Made by a program: the position numbers and the translations under genes. From an uncultured Arsenicibacter sp. (GTDB taxonomy: Bacteria > Bacteroidota > Bacteroidia > Cytophagales > Spirosomataceae): a stretch of 13,322 bases of DNA. Position 1 is the stretch's first letter; every line of letters begins with the position of its first letter. This document shows, piece after piece, positions 1 through 6,634 of this stretch. The stretch is taken from the NCBI RefSeq assembly GCF_945952095.1, contig NZ_CAMFHL010000218.1:1-13322 (forward strand), read 5' to 3'. The notes under the pieces were generated by a model. The model saw nothing but the letters and a program-made list of their open reading frames with translations. It was not told the origin of the DNA and did not search any database.

Positions 1-34
1 CGCCTATCAGTACGCCCTCCGCTACCAGTTCTGA
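1..34 (+). CDS. C-terminal end of a probable outer-membrane beta-barrel protein (partial)
   Basis: Reading from base 2 gives AYQYALRYQF followed by a TGA stop at 32-34. The terminal Phe and the alternating bulky residues before it (Y, Y, L, Y, F at every second position) match the last beta-strand, or beta-signal, of outer-membrane barrels that BAM recognises. TonB-dependent receptors and other barrel proteins of Bacteroidota usually end this way. Only eleven codons are visible, so the family cannot be named. The gene would converge on cas3, whose stop lies 86 bp away on the other strand. This means no further cas gene can follow cas3 directly on the minus strand unless it overlaps this gene. 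Confidence 0.45.
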   Translation, partial: AYQYALRYQF

Positions 35-56
35 CGTGTGCTCCCCTTCAATACGA

Positions 57-76
57 TGGTGAAACCACCACGTTTT
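57..76 (+). terminator. Weak hairpin plus T-run after the barrel gene
   Basis: A 5-bp stem, TGGTG (57-61) with CACCA (66-70), closes an AAAC loop and is followed by TTTT at 73-76. It lies 22 bp past the plus-strand stop and fits a weak intrinsic terminator. The stem is short, so chance is possible. The remainder of the 35-120 gap shows nothing else I can support. Confidence 0.22.
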
Positions 77-120
77 ACGGTGACAGATCATATAGTATTT
101 AATATATGTGCCGGTGACGT

Positions 121-2457
121 TCATGAGCCAAAGTCAAAGCTGGATGTATCATTCCATTCTTCCTGTTGATCGTAGAGTAAACCCAGAATTTCATCGTACT
201 TCCTCGTTAAAATAAAGTACTTTATTTCCAGTAGTGTACCGTCTTTCTTTTCGATTGTATACGTTCTTACCTGAAGATTCCCATCACTCTGCTGCATTAG
301 CTGAGCAAACTTGTTCTTTCGAATCTGAACCTTAAGACTTTCTGCACCAATGAAATCGAACCGGCTTAATCGTTCAATAAACGCTTCCTCTAGAATAACC
401 GGCAAAACTTTGATTCCGTCAAATTGCTTGTAAAAGTCTTCCTCACCCAGCTTAGAGCGATACATAGGAACAAGACGATCAGCCGATACAGACAACCTGT
501 TATAAATCAGATCGAATTGATCTTTTTGCTTCGGCTGCCAGTCCGGATAAACGAAATCAATATAGTGTTGTAGCTTTTCTTCCTCTATGATACCGTTACT
601 TTCAGCAATTATTTCTTCAAAGGCTTTGATTGTAAGTGCTACAATTTCAGAAGGATAAATGTACTGATCCGTAGGATTCGATTCGCGGAAGACAACAACC
701 GGACTCCGACCTTTCTTTCGTTTTCTATTTACACGACCAAAACGCTGAATCAGAGCATCTATCGGAGCAGGCTCGGTAAAAATAATGTCATAGTCTATAT
801 CCAGACTTACCTCAATTGCCTGCGTACCAACCAAAAGCTTTATGGAGCCGTCTAATTCGCCATCCTTTAGTTGCAGTTCATGATCATTCCGGTCTTTCCC
901 GTTAAAAGCACTATGCAACAGAACCGCGTTTTCAACTTCGCCATTTAGTTCATTGTAGACAAGCTGCGCGTTTTTAACAGTATTACAAACGACCAATACT
1001 TTTTTATTATCGGTCAACGCCCGCCGAATCAGTTCCAGGTTTTCGGTTAACAAACTATCCTGTAACTGAAGCTGATGCCGAACGAATTGGCGATATAGAC
1101 TATCCGATGCTTTTATCTCTGTAAACTCACCAATGGCTTCTTCCAGCTCTCTTTTCAGAAACGTCGGCATAGTCGCTGTCATGACCATTACGTTTACCCG
1201 CAGATGTTTAACAGCATATTGAAGTAACACCTTGATCTGAGCAAATATATCAGGGCTGTAAGCATGAATTTCATCAAAAATGAAATAGCTGCCCACCATT
1301 TCAAACATGCCTTGTTCAAAGCCTTTCAGCCCGAACAGATGTTTCAATAGCTGGAATGGCGTTACAACTTTTACAGGCGTAACCAATGTTTTGAACTTAT
1401 CTTTCAAGTCGTCAATCTTTTCTTTTTTCTGACTTAAAGAGTATTGAAAATCATCAAAATAGTCATACAAATAGTCGCTTAGTTTCCCATGCAGCATCCC
1501 GACGTAAGACTGTCCCATTTCGCTTCCTAACCGCTCATACATCGCATTAATGGATGCAGTGAAAGGCAGAATATAGAAAACCCGCCCCTGTCCGAAATGC
1601 TTCATTTGTTGCCTTAGCCAGATAACGGCACTTTCGGTCTTCCCTGAACCAGTCGGTGAGGTCAGAATCAAATTACCTGTAACGCTTGCACAGGCCAATT
1701 GGTGATCGTAAAAATCAGCACCTACAGCTTGTAAACTAAAGCGCTTACGGTCCAGGAAGTGAAATTGTTCATCAGAAATGCATATCAGTTCCTGGACTCG
1801 TGCAGAGCCTAAATGATCACAATGTTTCAGACCACCAAATAAGAGCAGCAAATCAAAATAGGCAGGATTAGAGGTATTCATTTTGTTGAGCTGTCCCTGA
1901 TAAGACAGTATAACCCTCTCAGGGTGCGGAACCGGAAATTTACCAAGTCTGACATCATACACTTCAGCGGCTAACTCAATCACCAATTTGGCATGAACAT
2001 TCTTACGAAATTCGGTTTCATAATCAAGTCGTCCGCTTGTGCCTGGCAACCCGAAAACATCGTCTTCTGACTCGTAAAAATCACAGATGTATTTTAGCCA
2101 GAGCTGTTCATAATCTTTGTGGTGGCCTGCCACAACGCGTCCTATTAACTCCCGGATACGTTTGTCCTCATCCAGTCCTTCAATGAATGGCAGTGAGAAC
2201 AGTTCGTGGCGTTGTTTACGCCATTGGTTCGGCTCGCCACGTAGCAATTTCTGAAAGTCAACGTGCCCTTTCCCCAGATCATGGCAAACAATAGCCAGAT
2301 ACAGCACCCGCCAGAAATCATAGGAAAACTCCAGCTTGCTGATTTGTGGAAAAACAGTCTGCAATTTTCCCCAAATCAGCAAGCAATCGTCAACATGCTC
2401 TTTCAGCGTGAGCCTGGGTTCTGATTTTGCCAGAATTTCATCATATGGTTTAGTCAT
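121..2457 (-). CDS. cas3: Cas3, HD nuclease-helicase of type I-B CRISPR-Cas
   Basis: Cas3 is recruited by target-bound Cascade, unwinds DNA 3'-5' with ATP and degrades it through its HD domain. The 778-residue protein has both parts in one chain. The N-terminal HD nuclease shows H21, the H59-D60 pair in CHDLGKGH, H84 and the H112-H113 pair as metal-ligand candidates. The SF2 helicase shows Walker A TSPTGSGKT (266-274), DEIH (395-398), TATMP (427-431) and motif VI QRFGRVNR (571-578). All key residues look intact, so an active enzyme is expected. The start ATG lies inside the last codons of cas5 (8-nt overlap), which suggests translational coupling. This is the last gene of the operon. An intact Cas3 argues against a Cas3-less, transposon-associated I-B system. 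The gene is AT-rich compared with cas6 and the WYL gene; one 60-nt row counts 28% GC. Confidence 0.97.
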   Translation of the reverse strand: MTKPYDEILAKSEPRLTLKEHVDDCLLIWGKLQTVFPQISKLEFSYDFWRVLYLAIVCHDLGKGHVDFQKLLRGEPNQWRKQRHELFSLPFIEGLDEDKRIRELIGRVVAGHHKDYEQLWLKYICDFYESEDDVFGLPGTSGRLDYETEFRKNVHAKLVIELAAEVYDVRLGKFPVPHPERVILSYQGQLNKMNTSNPAYFDLLLLFGGLKHCDHLGSARVQELICISDEQFHFLDRKRFSLQAVGADFYDHQLACASVTGNLILTSPTGSGKTESAVIWLRQQMKHFGQGRVFYILPFTASINAMYERLGSEMGQSYVGMLHGKLSDYLYDYFDDFQYSLSQKKEKIDDLKDKFKTLVTPVKVVTPFQLLKHLFGLKGFEQGMFEMVGSYFIFDEIHAYSPDIFAQIKVLLQYAVKHLRVNVMVMTATMPTFLKRELEEAIGEFTEIKASDSLYRQFVRHQLQLQDSLLTENLELIRRALTDNKKVLVVCNTVKNAQLVYNELNGEVENAVLLHSAFNGKDRNDHELQLKDGELDGSIKLLVGTQAIEVSLDIDYDIIFTEPAPIDALIQRFGRVNRKRKKGRSPVVVFRESNPTDQYIYPSEIVALTIKAFEEIIAESNGIIEEEKLQHYIDFVYPDWQPKQKDQFDLIYNRLSVSADRLVPMYRSKLGEEDFYKQFDGIKVLPVILEEAFIERLSRFDFIGAESLKVQIRKNKFAQLMQQSDGNLQVRTYTIEKKDGTLLEIKYFILTRKYDEILGLLYDQQEEWNDTSSFDFGS

Positions 2458-3124
2458 ACCCTGAGAAATCTAACTGGTGCAGGTAAATATCAACTCCTTC
2501 TTTTACCGCCTCTCCGTCATGAATAGCTGACAGATTACCTTTTACCGGCGTAAGGTAGCTGATAACCGAATACGGCTCTGTCCCGACATTCTGACGAGGG
2601 AACGTATCTGTAAAGTATTTAGGTAAAGCCTGAATCTGACCGGCCAGATGATTCCCTTTAAACGGCACAACCTGACCCGCTATACGGGCAGAATACGATA
2701 CTTCGGGTAAATCGATTGTTGTTATCCGCTCCACCGTTGCCAAATCGTTCATTCTTCCAAGCACCAGCGGAAAGTAGGGTTGCCGGAAAAAATCAGCCAG
2801 GGATTTATCAGTCAGATAAATTTTGAGTTTGGCATTATAGAGGAACTCACGCCGGATAATGTTCGATTTAGCATTATTCGTTGCTTTACCATTGTTGCTG
2901 TCAATCTGATAAATAGTTTCCAGGTCAGTTGCTTTGGCTTCGAACTGAAAATAGTAGCCTAGCTCAAGCTTTTGATGGATCAAATACTGCCCGGCGGCAG
3001 CATTGATTAACCCAAGGACCGTACTGACCGGTGGCACTTCCAGTGTCGGTTGAACGCCACTAATAAGATTAGGGTATCGAAAACTAGCTGTCCAGCTACT
3101 TATGTCCACAACATGAACCTGCAT
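2450..3124 (-). CDS. cas5: Cas5, type I-B (Tneap/Cst type) Cascade subunit
   Basis: Cas5 is a RAMP-fold protein that caps the 5' handle of the crRNA in Cascade and contacts Cas8 and Cas7. I place the start at the internal ATG at 3124 (224 aa, beginning MQVHVVDISSW) rather than ten codons upstream at 3154. It makes a TGATG overlap with the cas7 stop, typical of coupled cas genes, and gives the usual Cas5 start directly into beta-strand 1. Family signs are WTASFRYP near residues 11-18 and EVPPVSTVLGLINAAAG near 29-45, matching the conserved pattern of T, PP, ST, GL and AA in Cas5 N-termini. No catalytic His cluster like that of I-C Cas5d is evident, and cas6 is present separately, so the role is structural. 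It overlaps cas3 by 8 nt. One 60-nt row counts 38% GC. Confidence 0.92.
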   Translation of the reverse strand: MQVHVVDISSWTASFRYPNLISGVQPTLEVPPVSTVLGLINAAAGQYLIHQKLELGYYFQFEAKATDLETIYQIDSNNGKATNNAKSNIIRREFLYNAKLKIYLTDKSLADFFRQPYFPLVLGRMNDLATVERITTIDLPEVSYSARIAGQVVPFKGNHLAGQIQALPKYFTDTFPRQNVGTEPYSVISYLTPVKGNLSAIHDGEAVKEGVDIYLHQLDFSGYD

Positions 3125-4197
3125 CAGGATATCTGGTTTTCGAGTTGAGCGCAATACGCATCAATCATTTCATTGACTGCCCCAATCCGGACGACCGGAT
3201 AACTATCGCCAAGTGTCAGCAGTTGGTTTAGCTCATCGTTGTAATCGTTGAGAAAGCCATTACGTTTGCCAATAAATACCGTACCAATAAATTGCTCTTT
3301 ATACTCCTTCAAAACTTCTTTCAGTCCTTCCAGATTCAGCACAACTTTGTCATTATTCATCCCTTCGCTCATAACGATGTGCGAGAAAGGATGATTACCG
3401 CTGCTGGTAGTTGCCAACACAATAAACTTAGGCGTTACATCACCCATATTATTAGTTTGCATAGCACCACCAGAAATCGTTTTCAGGGCCTGAATGGTAT
3501 CCTTTGCGCGTTGTAAACGAACTTCTCCGGGTAATTGAACCAGCTTTTGCGGATTGCCTTTTCCGTCTTTAACATATGGGTCATTAATTTCCGTTGCCCC
3601 CTGGTTAAGTGCTTCGTTCCGTAGCTTTTGGGTAATATTCTTGAAACCGGTTTTGTTATAACTTGCGAAGGTGCCAAGCTGTGCCAGATCCAGTGAAAAC
3701 ATGCCCTTCATGATAGCGCTGTACTCCTCCTTGCTGTAGGGTACAGAATCCCCATCCTGACGGGCCATACTCGACCAGTTTTCGACAGTTCGTGCCGATC
3801 CAACCGAAACAATAGCCGAATTTTTTAACGGAGACACACGCGTTACTGTAGCATCAACTTTTTTCGTTTTCCCCTTGTCATCAACGACTTCTTCCTTAAC
3901 GGCTTTCATGTACCCGAAAACATCATCATCGGGATATAGAAAAGGATTAGCTTCGGTAAAAGCTATTTTATTTTCACGGGTAATCGGGGATAAAGACCAG
4001 CCTATATTGCGTTGCAGAGCTTCCCGCCACCAGTACCGCCAGGCCTGTCCTGATACGTACGTATGCGTACGGCCGTTTTTTGTAATTTTTTTGGTAGCTA
4101 CCGCATTTTCAAAATTGCTGCTGCTACTTTTTCCAGCGTTGTTCAGGGCGACAACGTCAACGTCCAGCAGGACAAAACCTTGAGTTTTCAGATTCAT
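3124..4197 (-). CDS. cas7: Cas7 (Cst2/DevR family), Cascade backbone subunit
   Basis: Cas7 forms the helical backbone of Cascade; several copies coat the crRNA spacer. The 357-residue protein opens with a beta-strand (GFVLLDVDVVALNNAGKS). It carries the family motif SGQAWRYWWREAL at about residues 49-61, preceded by a Lys-rich loop (KKITKNGR). Further on it has SGGAMQTNNMGD before a strand, as in DevR/Cst2 proteins. Length is normal for type I-B Cas7. The start at 4197 lies 2 bp after the cas8 stop, and the stop shares a base with the cas5 start, so cas8-cas7-cas5-cas3 should be one transcript. Composition is AT-rich (one 60-nt row counts 35% GC). DevR is a family name taken from the Myxococcus dev locus; no developmental role is implied here. 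Confidence 0.94.
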   Translation of the reverse strand: MNLKTQGFVLLDVDVVALNNAGKSSSSNFENAVATKKITKNGRTHTYVSGQAWRYWWREALQRNIGWSLSPITRENKIAFTEANPFLYPDDDVFGYMKAVKEEVVDDKGKTKKVDATVTRVSPLKNSAIVSVGSARTVENWSSMARQDGDSVPYSKEEYSAIMKGMFSLDLAQLGTFASYNKTGFKNITQKLRNEALNQGATEINDPYVKDGKGNPQKLVQLPGEVRLQRAKDTIQALKTISGGAMQTNNMGDVTPKFIVLATTSSGNHPFSHIVMSEGMNNDKVVLNLEGLKEVLKEYKEQFIGTVFIGKRNGFLNDYNDELNQLLTLGDSYPVVRIGAVNEMIDAYCAQLENQIS

Positions 4198-4199
4198 CG

Positions 4200-4541
4200 T
4201 TAGTCGTTTTCAGAGGTTTCTACTTCTTGTTCTTCTATTTCTGTTAGTACAATCATGTGACTATCATGCAGTTTCTCGTAAATCGCGATGAGGAGTAAAT
4301 CCCTGATTTCGCGCCAGCTAACCGTTTCCGGAAACAGGTACTCGACATCATCCAACCGAATCAGTGGCGTAGCAGGGTTAGCCTTATAGTTGTCATCAAT
4401 CAGTTTCAACAGGTACTGTCTTACTTCCTGAGCATACTTTGCCCGGTTGAGTCTGAGGATGGCTTTTTTGATACTGTCCTCATCACGGCTCACAATAAAG
4501 CCTGCGACATCTTTGATCTTTTGCAGGGTTCGTTTATCCAT
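4200..4541 (-). CDS. Candidate internally translated Cas11-like small subunit (within cas8b)
   Basis: In type I-B, I-C and I-D systems the small subunit Cas11 can be made by internal initiation within the large-subunit gene. No separate cas11 exists here. Met368 of Cas8 is the only Met between residues 263 and 463, and starting there gives a 113-residue, mostly helical, highly charged protein, about the right size for Cas11. The bases just before this ATG are TACGTAAAAAAT, an A-rich leader of the sort Bacteroidota favour in place of a Shine-Dalgarno site. A 16-bp perfect palindrome (4543-4558) sits one base upstream. The position and context are seen; actual translation is inference. Confidence 0.4.
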   Translation of the reverse strand: MDKRTLQKIKDVAGFIVSRDEDSIKKAILRLNRAKYAQEVRQYLLKLIDDNYKANPATPLIRLDDVEYLFPETVSWREIRDLLLIAIYEKLHDSHMIVLTEIEEQEVETSEND

Positions 4542-5642
4542 ATTTTTTACGTAAAAAAGGTAGTTTTCAATAATCTGAAAGGGAAATCTGTGCCTGCGAA
4601 TCCATTCTTTGAAATAGGGTATCAGGGATTCACCATTCAGCAATCGTTCTAAAATGACGTTGCGCCAGGTGCTAAACGAATCATAAGCCAGCTCCTCTTT
4701 CGCGGACACCCAGGTATTTGAGGCTTGATTATACTTTGCATCCTTATATTTCGAGTTTCGGTAGTAAGTTGACACGAATGGGCGCCAGTATTCAACATAA
4801 ACTACTGTTTGGCAAAGTGCATAAAAACCGAAAACCGTAGCGGGAAGTTGATACATAACGACTTCTGGCTTAGCGCCAAAATTAGTGAAGTGATATAAGC
4901 TCAACGTAGTATCGCGAACTTCGACAACGTTTTCGTCAAACCTTGCAAAGACGGCTGTCCTGATATTTTTAATACAGGAATCTGCAAACGAAAAAAGTGC
5001 ATTTGCTACGATTCCGTAATGCGAACGAACTACACCACTGGCTAACCCACGACCAAGAGCTGTGAGATGACCGTCAGGACCGTTTATCAACTGCTGTACG
5101 TAATATTTTGCGACAACATTATTATTGCTGCTTATGAGCCCAAGTTTATCGCCCAGTTGAGTGACACCCAACGGAACGAAAAAGAACCGGATTATGACCT
5201 CTTTCGACAGATAAATACCATTTTCAAATCCGTGGTGAAAGTTGATAAATGTACTTGACCCTGAAAGTATATGGTTATCCCGTCCAGCGGCAAACAGATT
5301 CGTTTTTTGGCCGGAAATGCGGCAATATCCAACCTGAGAGGAAGCCGTTTCATTGATTATACTCCTATAATACGTTAGCGTTTCGGCGAGCTTACGCTTA
5401 CTATCGAAAGCGGGCTGTGTAATTTTCGAATTAAGGAAGAACGCGTGCAGGTTAGCATTCCATTGATTAATATAGATATTAGCTACATATTCAATCAAAC
5501 CTAAAATGTCCTTATCCTTCAGCTTAGGATCTTCCCAAAGCGTCTCTATGACATACCCTCCCACGTCAGCAAAGGGGTCACCCGTTGGAGTAATAAGTAA
5601 TTCACGCATTTCTATCTGATTATCAATCCTTTTATCATTCAT
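4200..5642 (-). CDS. cas8b: Cas8b (Cst1-like), large subunit of type I-B Cascade
   Basis: The large subunit recognises the PAM, helps unwind DNA and recruits Cas3. Assignment rests on position between cas6 and cas7, size (480 aa) and the N-terminal TPTGDPFADVGG (about residues 18-29). That segment resembles the TGNP-x-VDxG start of Cst1 proteins. Sequence in this family is very divergent, so homology is less obvious than for its neighbours. The Cst1 family is known for a pair of CXXC motifs; here the first appears reduced to C107-R-I-S and no second is visible (other Cys are C223 and C277). The C-terminal 110 or so residues look all-helical, fitting the helical bundle that resembles Cas11. 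A later start at residue 12 (MRELLITPTG) is possible. cas6 lies 31 bp upstream. Composition is AT-rich (one row counts 40% GC). Confidence 0.85.
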   Translation of the reverse strand: MNDKRIDNQIEMRELLITPTGDPFADVGGYVIETLWEDPKLKDKDILGLIEYVANIYINQWNANLHAFFLNSKITQPAFDSKRKLAETLTYYRSIINETASSQVGYCRISGQKTNLFAAGRDNHILSGSSTFINFHHGFENGIYLSKEVIIRFFFVPLGVTQLGDKLGLISSNNNVVAKYYVQQLINGPDGHLTALGRGLASGVVRSHYGIVANALFSFADSCIKNIRTAVFARFDENVVEVRDTTLSLYHFTNFGAKPEVVMYQLPATVFGFYALCQTVVYVEYWRPFVSTYYRNSKYKDAKYNQASNTWVSAKEELAYDSFSTWRNVILERLLNGESLIPYFKEWIRRHRFPFQIIENYLFYVKNMDKRTLQKIKDVAGFIVSRDEDSIKKAILRLNRAKYAQEVRQYLLKLIDDNYKANPATPLIRLDDVEYLFPETVSWREIRDLLLIAIYEKLHDSHMIVLTEIEEQEVETSEND

Positions 5643-5673
5643 ATTAAGTGTAAAATCACTAATGATTGAAACT

Positions 5674-6522
5674 TTATCTGGCGCTATTCACAGTATTGTT
5701 TAAGTCCCCCAAAGAAGTAGCCTTCTGCCGGACCACCTCCACACACCCGCACCCCTCCGCATTGTACCGCCCGAAGCCCGCGTTCAAACCCACTTCCAGT
5801 ACCTCGCGCGGGCCTGACAACGTAAAATTGAAGTCGTACCAGCCGCGTACCTGCGTCTGCGCCCGCGAACCCTCCTTGATCGTCATCAGCCGCGACCGTG
5901 GCTCACGCGCCGGTAACAGGGCAAACACAAACTCACCGGGATCGTACGCCCGCGCATCCAGCTGAATGCTCCGGTATTTATCAATCAGGTTCTGAATCAG
6001 CAGCCGCCCGAAAAACGCCTCCGACGGGTGCAGGTACTGATCCATCCCCGACGCATCCTTTTCGGCTACCACCATCGGCGACAGCGTCCGCAACGGCAAC
6101 GGCTCCCCCGCCGATGATTGCCCCGACACGTCCGGCAACGACTCTACCCGCTCAATCAGCAGGTCGGCCCGATGGCGCGGACTCGCAATCGTAATATCCT
6201 GATTCTTAAAAAGACCCATCAGAAAATGCTCCGCCGCCCGCTCCACCTGAAAACAGACGTACCAAACCACCGTCGGAGACCGCACCTCAATGCCGCCGAG
6301 GTCTTTCCGGATCGTAAACGTCGGAATCTGTAAATCAGAAAAGGTAAAGAGCTTAAAGCGCTTGGTCGTGCTGACCACATAGCCACGCTCGTGCAGGAAC
6401 TGCGCGTAGGCCGGTTCTGCATCGTGCAGCAGCCCATACAACCAGCCGGTCAGGCGATAGGCATAGTTAAAGGGAATGATCGTCCGTGGCTGTGCAGGGG
6501 TCAGGGTTAGTTTGAATCGCAT
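5674..6522 (-). CDS. cas6: Cas6, CRISPR RNA-processing endoribonuclease
   Basis: Cas6 cleaves the repeat in pre-crRNA without metal, leaving an 8-nt 5' handle, and often stays bound to the 3' hairpin. I choose the ATG at 6522 (282 aa, starting MRFKLTLTP), because Cas6 proteins normally begin with MRF/K followed by the first RAMP strand. The open frame extends upstream to an ATG at 6621, but that would add 33 residues unlike the family, and that ATG sits in a hairpin. Compared from memory with Pyrococcus Cas6 (catalytic Y31, H46, K52), the matching residues are Y29, H44 in FLHERGY and K57 in KLFTFS. The C-terminal Gly-rich loop is also present (GFGRYNAEGCGC, then VEVV). The protein should be active. 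GC is much higher than in cas8 to cas3 (two rows count 60% and 62%). Confidence 0.93.
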   Translation of the reverse strand: MRFKLTLTPAQPRTIIPFNYAYRLTGWLYGLLHDAEPAYAQFLHERGYVVSTTKRFKLFTFSDLQIPTFTIRKDLGGIEVRSPTVVWYVCFQVERAAEHFLMGLFKNQDITIASPRHRADLLIERVESLPDVSGQSSAGEPLPLRTLSPMVVAEKDASGMDQYLHPSEAFFGRLLIQNLIDKYRSIQLDARAYDPGEFVFALLPAREPRSRLMTIKEGSRAQTQVRGWYDFNFTLSGPREVLEVGLNAGFGRYNAEGCGCVEVVRQKATSLGDLNNTVNSAR

Positions 6523-6633
6523 ACAAGGGTTTATCGGATGAACCACAAAAAGGAAAGTAGTTATTTGTGCTTTTTTGTTCGTCGGGTGAAGATAGAAACA
6601 GCCGGTAGCCGGAGCGGACATTTGCGCGTCCGC
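6523..6633 (-). promoter_or_regulatory. WYL-cas6 intergenic control region
   Basis: This 111-bp gap is the largest space in the cas cluster and the only plausible place for a separate cas promoter. It holds two inverted repeats, listed separately. I looked for the Bacteroidota promoter pattern (TTG, about 20 bp, TAnnTTTG) and found no convincing match. Transcription may therefore start here from a weak promoter or read through from the WYL gene. Confidence 0.35.
6544..6569. promoter_or_regulatory. Inverted repeat CACAAA-N14-TTTGTG, candidate operator
   Basis: Perfect 6-bp arms, CACAAA at 6544-6549 and TTTGTG at 6564-6569, have centres 20 bp apart, close to two helical turns. They lie 22-47 bp upstream of the chosen cas6 start. 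The geometry fits a dimeric DNA-binding protein, and the neighbouring WYL regulator is the natural candidate. A chance repeat in AT-rich DNA cannot be excluded. Confidence 0.3.
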
Positions 6634-6634
6634 T
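6613..6634 (-). other. GC-rich hairpin at the WYL stop codon
   Basis: AGCGGAC (6613-6619) and GTCCGCT (6628-6634) are perfect 7-bp complementary arms around an 8-nt loop. In the minus-strand RNA the stem begins within the WYL stop codon (6634-6636). It also hides the first in-frame ATG of the cas6 reading frame (6619-6621), which supports the downstream cas6 start. It has no T-run on the minus side, so it is better viewed as an RNA stability, processing or attenuation element than as a terminator. On the plus strand a T7 run follows at 6641-6647, but that run is WYL coding sequence. Confidence 0.4.

Noticed and set aside
38..65. A 28-nt stretch ending in GGTGAAAC resembles a CRISPR repeat.
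   Set aside because: It occurs once in the window, with no second copy or spacer spacing. The GAAAC end alone is too common to count as a repeat.
3124..3154. Upstream ATG at 3154 as the cas5 start.
   Set aside because: It would overlap cas7 by 31 bp and add ten residues (MRSTRKPDIL) unlike Cas5 N-termini; the TGATG junction at 3124 is the better start.
121..5642. A transposon-associated (CAST) type I-B system.
   Set aside because: Cas3 is present with intact HD and helicase motifs, and no tnsA/B/C, tniQ or transposon ends are visible.
5661..5673. ATTGAAAC, like the 8-nt tail of many I-B repeats, between cas8 and cas6.
   Set aside because: It is a single short match in a 31-bp gap that cannot hold a repeat-spacer unit; likely chance.
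5666..6333. Several plus-strand open frames of about 70-100 codons opposite cas6.
   Set aside because: They are rich in Pro, Ser, Thr and Arg and arise from the high GC of cas6; the minus-strand Cas6 match is clear.
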